From contig RFGU01000063.1 of assembly GCA_003696955.1 (NCBI GenBank), forward strand, positions 1 to 35,948: a DNA stretch of 35,948 nucleotides, in the 5' to 3' direction. Shown here piece after piece: positions 31,911 through 35,948 of this stretch. The notes under the pieces were generated by a model. The model was given only the letters and a program-made list of their open reading frames with translations, had not been told where the DNA came from and made no database searches. The DNA comes from Deltaproteobacteria bacterium. GTDB lineage: Bacteria; Myxococcota_A; Polyangia; Nannocystales; Nannocystaceae. The number at the start of each line of letters is the position of its first letter. The stretch's first letter is position 1. The position numbers and the translations under genes were made by a program.

Positions 31911-33288
31911 CCGGCCGCTCGGGGTCGAACCCCTCCACCCGCCGGGAGAGGGCCACGACGGTTGCGCTGTGCATGAGCGGGACGAGGGGCACCTCTTCCG
32001 CGAGGATCGCGCACGCCCGTCGAAGGCGGTCGGCCAGGGCGGCAGAGGAGCGCAACGCCGCGTCGAACGCCTCGCTGCGATACGCTCCGTAGTTGGCCGC
32101 GGCCACGGCGGCATCCTTGCGCTCTCCGAGGATCCGGTCGCTCGAAGCGATCGCCCGCAAGAACTCGACCGGATCCGGCCCGTCGGCGATCCACCCCCCG
32201 AGGACCAGGTCGAATCGGCCCGATCGAATCTTGTCGAGGTAATCCGACGCGCTGTCGGCGAACGTGACGTCGAGTTCGACCCCGAGGCCCTCGAGCTGTC
32301 CAGCCACCGCCGAAGCGGCCTCCCGGGGGCGCGGCAGGTACGGGCGCGGGCCCCAGACGGACAGCATCGAAAGGCGTGGAGGCAAGCCTCCGGCGCGTTC
32401 GAGCAGGTCCCGCGCCTTGGCGGGATCGTGCCGCAGGGACGCAAGCCCGGAAACGGCCATCGCCCGCGGCAACACGCTGGTCGCCACGAACGCCGCGGGG
32501 TTGTCGAAACAGGTCGCCGCGACGGCGTATGGGTCGATGGCATGGGCCACTGCACGACGGACCAGGGGATCCCGAAAGGCCGGACGTGCGCAGCCGAACC
32601 AAAGCAGCGCCGTGCTCGCCCCCGGGAGGAACACCTTGCGCGCCCGCGTAAGGCCCTTGGCGTCCCGCCGGGAAAGATCCATCGTGATATCCACCTCGCC
32701 ACCCTCCACGGCGTCGATGAGCGCCGTGGGTCGTCCTGCCGGGTCGGGCGGGTAGACGCGAAACTCGATGACCGGCGTACGCGCCCGAAGGCGGGCCCCC
32801 TCCCAGGCTTCGACCCGGACCAAGCCCGGGTCGCGATGTGTCACTCGATACGGTCCCGTGCCGAGGGGAAAGCGCGCCCCCGGTCGGAACACGTGGGCGT
32901 GGGGCCCGGCCAGAAGGGGCCCGAGATCGAGGGTGTCCGGCCCCTCGACCAGCACGCGGTCGGCGCGCGTCTCCACGTCGACGTCCGATCCGGCAACCCG
33001 GCGTATCGTCGCCGCCACGTCCTCGGCGGCGAGGAAGCTTCCGTCCGAGAATCGGATCGACGTGTCCACCCGCGCCTCGAAACGCGCGATGCCCTTGCGA
33101 AACGACGTTTGCATCCGAAAATTTCCGGCCAACAGGCGTGGCGTGAAACTTCCCGGTGCGGATACGGCCATGGGCGGCTCGAGCACCTGGGCGAGTACGA
33201 AGTGGGTGGCAAAATCCTGCGCCTGTCCCGCATCGAGTTCTCCCAGGCGCTGGGAGATGCCGACCACGAGAACGTCGTCACGGGCCAT
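31870..33288 (-). CDS. Family 5 (oligopeptide/nickel) solute-binding-like protein without signal peptide
   Basis: The 472-residue protein matches the extracellular family 5 binding fold (SBP_bac_5). It shows VDTSIRFSDGSFLAAEDVAAT, a PLGTGPYRV segment, FRDPLVRRAVAHAIDP, FDLVLGGWIADGPDPVEF and LAEEVPLVPLMHSA. Such proteins normally capture peptides for Opp/Dpp ABC importers. Here the N-terminus (MARDDVLVVGISQRLGELD) begins directly with the mature domain and has neither signal peptide nor lipobox, and no permease or ATPase gene lies next to it. The upstream open frame is a GC-rich shadow of the MORN gene. It may be a cytoplasmic sensor, as in the binding domain of SgrR-type proteins, or the start may be mis-set. 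Confidence 0.85.
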   Translation of the reverse strand: MARDDVLVVGISQRLGELDAGQAQDFATHFVLAQVLEPPMAVSAPGSFTPRLLAGNFRMQTSFRKGIARFEARVDTSIRFSDGSFLAAEDVAATIRRVAGSDVDVETRADRVLVEGPDTLDLGPLLAGPHAHVFRPGARFPLGTGPYRVTHRDPGLVRVEAWEGARLRARTPVIEFRVYPPDPAGRPTALIDAVEGGEVDITMDLSRRDAKGLTRARKVFLPGASTALLWFGCARPAFRDPLVRRAVAHAIDPYAVAATCFDNPAAFVATSVLPRAMAVSGLASLRHDPAKARDLLERAGGLPPRLSMLSVWGPRPYLPRPREAASAVAGQLEGLGVELDVTFADSASDYLDKIRSGRFDLVLGGWIADGPDPVEFLRAIASSDRILGERKDAAVAAANYGAYRSEAFDAALRSSAALADRLRRACAILAEEVPLVPLMHSATVVALSRRVEGFDPERPVIVPELAGLRVTA

Positions 33289-33332
33289 GGCCGGTAGTGT
33301 ACCGCGTTCGGCAGCCCCACGAAGGCTTCCTC

Positions 33333-33346
33333 CGGAACCGGTTCCG
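33333..33346. promoter_or_regulatory. Perfect 14-bp palindrome between divergent genes
   Basis: CGGAACCGGTTCCG is its own reverse complement. It lies in the 135-bp gap between the binding-protein gene (minus, starts 33288) and the MORN lipoprotein gene (plus, starts 33424), the classical place for an operator of a dimeric regulator. No regulator gene is adjacent. Confidence 0.45.
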
Positions 33347-33423
33347 TCCGGCCGCCGTGGTCGATACCATCGGCGCCCGTGCAAGCCGACGGCTCCCAGC
33401 GAGGCTCCAACCGTTCCGGGTGG

Positions 33424-34179
33424 ATGCGCGCTTCCGTGTGGCGTGCACCTGCAGTTTCGGCTGTCCTGGCCGTTGCCTTCGCCGGGTGCGAGGATCCCCC
33501 CCTGTCGAAGGGCCGCGGGCCCCGGACGACGCCGTCCCCCGCGGCGGCGGCCGAACCGGTGGCCGCGCCGCCGGACGACACCGACGATGCCGGCGACGAG
33601 CCCGAGGCGCCGTCTCCTCCGCGCGCCCGCGCCCCGACGCCCGCCTGTCCGGCCGGCACCCAACCCCGCGGCGGTGCGCCCCCCGACGACCTCGAGTTCT
33701 CCTGCGTGCGGCGGCGGGACGACGGTTCGGCCGAACTCCATGGCCCCTACCGCCGCTGGAACCGTGACGGCGTCCTCATCGTCGAGGGCACCTATCGCGA
33801 CGGCAAGAAGCACGGCCGCTTCGTGGAGTACGACGACGACGGCAAGCCCAAGAGCGAAGCCGAGTACCGAGACGGGGTGTACGACGGTCGCTGGCGCACC
33901 TACCATCCCGGCGGTCGGCTCAAGGGCGAAGGCAGCTACCGCCTCGGGAAGAAGCACGGCCCGGTCCGGTTCTACCATCCGAACGGCAAACTGGCGGCCG
34001 AGGCGACGTACGTGGACGACCTTCGCCAGGGCCGATCGGTGAACTATCGTCCCGACGGCTCCGTGGAATCGGAGGGAAACTACGTAGACGGCCTCAAGGA
34101 AGGCCTTTGGCGCGAACGGGACGAAACCGGCCGTCTCGTCGAGCGCACCTACCACGCCGGCAGACGGATCGCTCCATGA
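33424..34179 (+). CDS. YwqK-like MORN-repeat lipoprotein
   Basis: From ATG 33424 the product is 251 residues with signal and lipobox AFAGC (Cys22); GTG 33379 would add 15 residues. A Pro/Ala/Asp-rich linker runs to about residue 80, then a short Cys-containing segment (CPAGTQP and FSCVRRR). About six repeats of ~24 residues follow, each like GPYRRWNRDGVLIVEGTYRDG, the MORN_2 type found in proteins annotated as YwqK-family antitoxins. No toxin gene is next to it and it is predicted to be exported, so an antitoxin role is unlikely. It could bind surfaces or membranes. Its stop overlaps the start of the dehydrogenase gene (ATGA). Confidence 0.87.
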   Translation: MRASVWRAPAVSAVLAVAFAGCEDPPLSKGRGPRTTPSPAAAAEPVAAPPDDTDDAGDEPEAPSPPRARAPTPACPAGTQPRGGAPPDDLEFSCVRRRDDGSAELHGPYRRWNRDGVLIVEGTYRDGKKHGRFVEYDDDGKPKSEAEYRDGVYDGRWRTYHPGGRLKGEGSYRLGKKHGPVRFYHPNGKLAAEATYVDDLRQGRSVNYRPDGSVESEGNYVDGLKEGLWRERDETGRLVERTYHAGRRIAP

Positions 34180-35501
34180 CCCTGGGCTACGACACCCCCC
34201 TCGAGGACTTCCTCTCCACCTTGGCCGAGTTGGGCCTGCGTCGGGCGAGCTTCCACCTGGCCGACGACGGGCGCACCGTGGTTCCGTCCCACCCAGGACT
34301 CTCCGATCTCGCCCGCGCCATCCAGGAGGACGGTCGGGACTTCGCCGCCCACGAGGGCATCTTCATGGAGGTCGGCCGCTCGACGGGCCTGCTCATGACG
34401 GCCTTCGTCCACGACACGCGACGCGGTCAAGCCCAGGGCGGCCTGCGCTACTGGAACTACCCGACCATAGGGGCCCTCGTCCGCGACGGCCTTCGTCTGT
34501 CCCGGGGCATGACGCGCAAGAACGCCCTCGCCGGACTGTGGTGGGGTGGGGGCAAGGGGATCGTGGCGCGCGCACCGGGGGATGCCCACCTCGACCCCGG
34601 CTACCGCGCCGAGGTCTATACGGATTACGCGGAATTCGTGACGAGCCTGCGCGGGTGTTACGTCACGGCGGAGGACGCCGGGACGACGGCGGCGGACATG
34701 GCCATCGTCCACGCCCACACCCGATTCGCCACGTGCATCCCCCCGGCCGTGGGCGGATCCGGCAATCCCTCCCCCGCCACGGCCCGCGGCGTCGTATGCG
34801 CCATGGAAGCGGCCTTGGCCGAGACGGGTCGCGGGGATCTGCGGGGCAAGATCATCGCCGTCCAGGGGGCCGGCAACGTGGCCGGGTACATGATCGATCT
34901 CCTCGTCGAGCGGGGCGTCGAGCGCGTGGTGGCCACGGAGATCGATCCCCACCGGCACGCGGAGCTGACGGCTCGGTGGAAGGACGCTCCGGTGGAGTTG
35001 CGCCTGGTCGAACCGAACGATGCGTCGATCCTGGCCGAACCCGCCGACCTCCTCGCCCCCTGTGCCCTCGGCGGCGTGCTCGGCCCGGCGACGATCCCGA
35101 CGATCCGTGCGCCCATCGTCTGCGGTGCGGCCAACAACCAACTGCTCGACGAGCACCGCGACGGCGCCGCCCTCCACGAGCACGGCATCGTCTACGTGCC
35201 CGACTTCGTCGCCAATCGCATGGGCATCGTTCACTGCGCAAACGAGCAGTACGGCTACGTCAAGGACGATCCCGCCTACCTGCGCCACTTCGATGCCGAC
35301 GACCCAGGATCGATCCAGGCGACCACGCGCCGGGTCCTGGCCCTCGCCCGCGACGAGGGCATTAGCACCGCCGAGGCCGCCGATCGCCTCGCGGACGAGG
35401 CGGCGGCAAAGCTCCACCCCATTTGGGGCCATCGCGGGAGAGCCATCATCGCCGGGCTCGTGTCCGACGGATGGGCGGCCGCCGCGGCGACGCCGTCGTG
35501 A
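34176..35501 (+). CDS. Glu/Leu/Phe/Val dehydrogenase family protein
   Basis: Members deaminate an amino acid to its 2-oxo acid with NAD(P). The 441 residues show the substrate-domain motif GGLRYWNYP (88-96), LSRGMTRKNALAGLWWGGGKG with Lys115 and Lys127, and the catalytic Asp168 in TAEDAGTT. The C-terminal Rossmann domain has AVQGAGNVAGYMIDLL (228-243), Glu255 at the end of the second strand favouring NAD, APCALGGVLG and GAANNQL. The -WWGGGKG- and CALGG motifs and the domain lengths are closer to Leu/Val dehydrogenases than to long glutamate dehydrogenases. Substrate is not certain. It begins inside the MORN lipoprotein stop. Confidence 0.88.
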   Translation: MTLGYDTPLEDFLSTLAELGLRRASFHLADDGRTVVPSHPGLSDLARAIQEDGRDFAAHEGIFMEVGRSTGLLMTAFVHDTRRGQAQGGLRYWNYPTIGALVRDGLRLSRGMTRKNALAGLWWGGGKGIVARAPGDAHLDPGYRAEVYTDYAEFVTSLRGCYVTAEDAGTTAADMAIVHAHTRFATCIPPAVGGSGNPSPATARGVVCAMEAALAETGRGDLRGKIIAVQGAGNVAGYMIDLLVERGVERVVATEIDPHRHAELTARWKDAPVELRLVEPNDASILAEPADLLAPCALGGVLGPATIPTIRAPIVCGAANNQLLDEHRDGAALHEHGIVYVPDFVANRMGIVHCANEQYGYVKDDPAYLRHFDADDPGSIQATTRRVLALARDEGISTAEAADRLADEAAAKLHPIWGHRGRAIIAGLVSDGWAAAAATPS

Positions 35502-35560
35502 ACCGAGCCATGGGCACCGCGCCCTTGCGCCGGCGCGCGAGGAGGACGCACAATGCGCCC

Positions 35561-35948
35561 ATGCGACGATTCGCAGGATGGCGCCTCGGCGTGGCGCTCG
35601 TGCTCTCGGCATCGGCGGCCTGCGCCCTGCTCGAGCCCTATCCTGGAGGGGGCGACCCGGCCGAAGCCCTGCAGAAGGATGGTGCGGGGCCGACGGGTGG
35701 CACGCCGCAGGACCCGCTCATCGACCCGCCGACCGACACGTCGGTCTCGGTGGTCAGCGAGATCTCCTGCCCGGACGATACGGACAAGGGGTGCGTCCTC
35801 GCCCTGCCCGGCACGGGGTTTCCGGTGCACCTTTCGTTCGTGGCACAAGCCGGTAACGTGGTGGGCGGCGGGATCCGGATCGAGGGCTCGAACGAGGTGC
35901 AGTGGACGCTGCTGGCCGACGTGATGGGCGAGGTCAGCGGTGAACTGC
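35561..35948 (+). CDS. N-terminal part of a lipoprotein, cut by the window edge
   Basis: An open frame from ATG 35561 runs to the right edge without a stop (129 codons seen). It has a signal peptide with lipobox SAAC (Cys21), a Gly/Pro/Asp-rich linker, then a domain starting near VSEISCPDDTDKGCVL with two cysteines and alternating hydrophobic residues as in beta-sandwich domains. GGAGGA at 35541-35546 is 14 bases from this ATG and six from the ATG at 35553, but that frame gives no signal peptide and looks like a shadow. Function unknown. Confidence 0.75.
   Translation, partial: MRRFAGWRLGVALVLSASAACALLEPYPGGGDPAEALQKDGAGPTGGTPQDPLIDPPTDTSVSVVSEISCPDDTDKGCVLALPGTGFPVHLSFVAQAGNVVGGGIRIEGSNEVQWTLLADVMGEVSGEL

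Noticed and set aside
33289-34155. Upstream extension of the binding-protein frame that would make a 761-residue protein
   Set aside because: It runs antisense through the MORN lipoprotein gene and gives a low-complexity Arg/Gly-rich sequence; ATG 33288 begins the conserved part.
33424-34179. Toxin-antitoxin system, from the usual database label of YwqK-like proteins
   Set aside because: The protein has a lipobox and would be exported, and no toxin gene is adjacent.

Overview
The window is about 36 kb of very GC-rich DNA (roughly 70% G+C by eye, strong third-position G/C bias, many GTG and some TTG starts). It is most likely the chromosome of a myxobacterium (Myxococcota), perhaps of the Nannocystaceae type. 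The main reasons are two copies of the ~190-residue DUF2378/TIGR02265 family, which is essentially restricted to myxobacteria, several lipoproteins (one with a Ser/Thr/Gly-rich linker), and a conserved deltaproteobacterial-type housekeeping block. No IS element, phage gene, tRNA, rRNA or CRISPR array was seen.

Region 1 (1-11988, all minus strand) is a long, tightly packed housekeeping block. In transcription order it reads yceD/DUF177, rpmF, plsX, fabD, fabG, acpP, fabF, rpiB, nrdR, ribD, a Ser/Thr/Gly-rich lipoprotein, ribE, ribBA, coaBC, and the 5' part of one more gene cut by the window edge. It combines fatty-acid and phospholipid initiation, riboflavin synthesis and coenzyme A synthesis. 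Many neighbours overlap by the 4-base ATGA junction. fabH and ribH are absent from places where they are often found, and the GTP cyclohydrolase II half of RibBA has lost its zinc cysteines.

Region 2 (12014-16093, plus strand) is one very large gene. It encodes an exported protein made of about 55-60 short beta-strand units of ~18 residues, each with a central proline, followed by an Arg/Ala-rich tail. I recognise no family for it, and it is the most unusual object here.

Region 3 (16095-23828, nearly all minus strand) holds a DUF2378 protein, a cyclophilin lipoprotein, rpsT (plus strand), holA, an RlmD/TrmA-type RNA methyltransferase, a second DUF2378 protein, a leucine-rich-repeat lipoprotein and a beta-hydroxyacid dehydrogenase.

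Region 4 (23986-31223, minus strand) is a five-gene membrane cluster: ABC ATPase, ABC-2 permease, GldG-like protein, DUF4340 protein, and an APC-type permease with a C-terminal universal-stress-like domain. The first four genes form a translationally coupled Gld-like ABC system.

Region 5 (31380-35948) holds a small EXPERA/TMEM97-like membrane protein, an oligopeptide-binding-like protein without a signal peptide, a YwqK-like MORN-repeat lipoprotein coupled to a Leu/Val/Phe/Glu-dehydrogenase-family enzyme, and the start of another lipoprotein. Short perfect palindromes sit in the divergent intergenic regions near 17.57, 31.25 and 33.34 kb.
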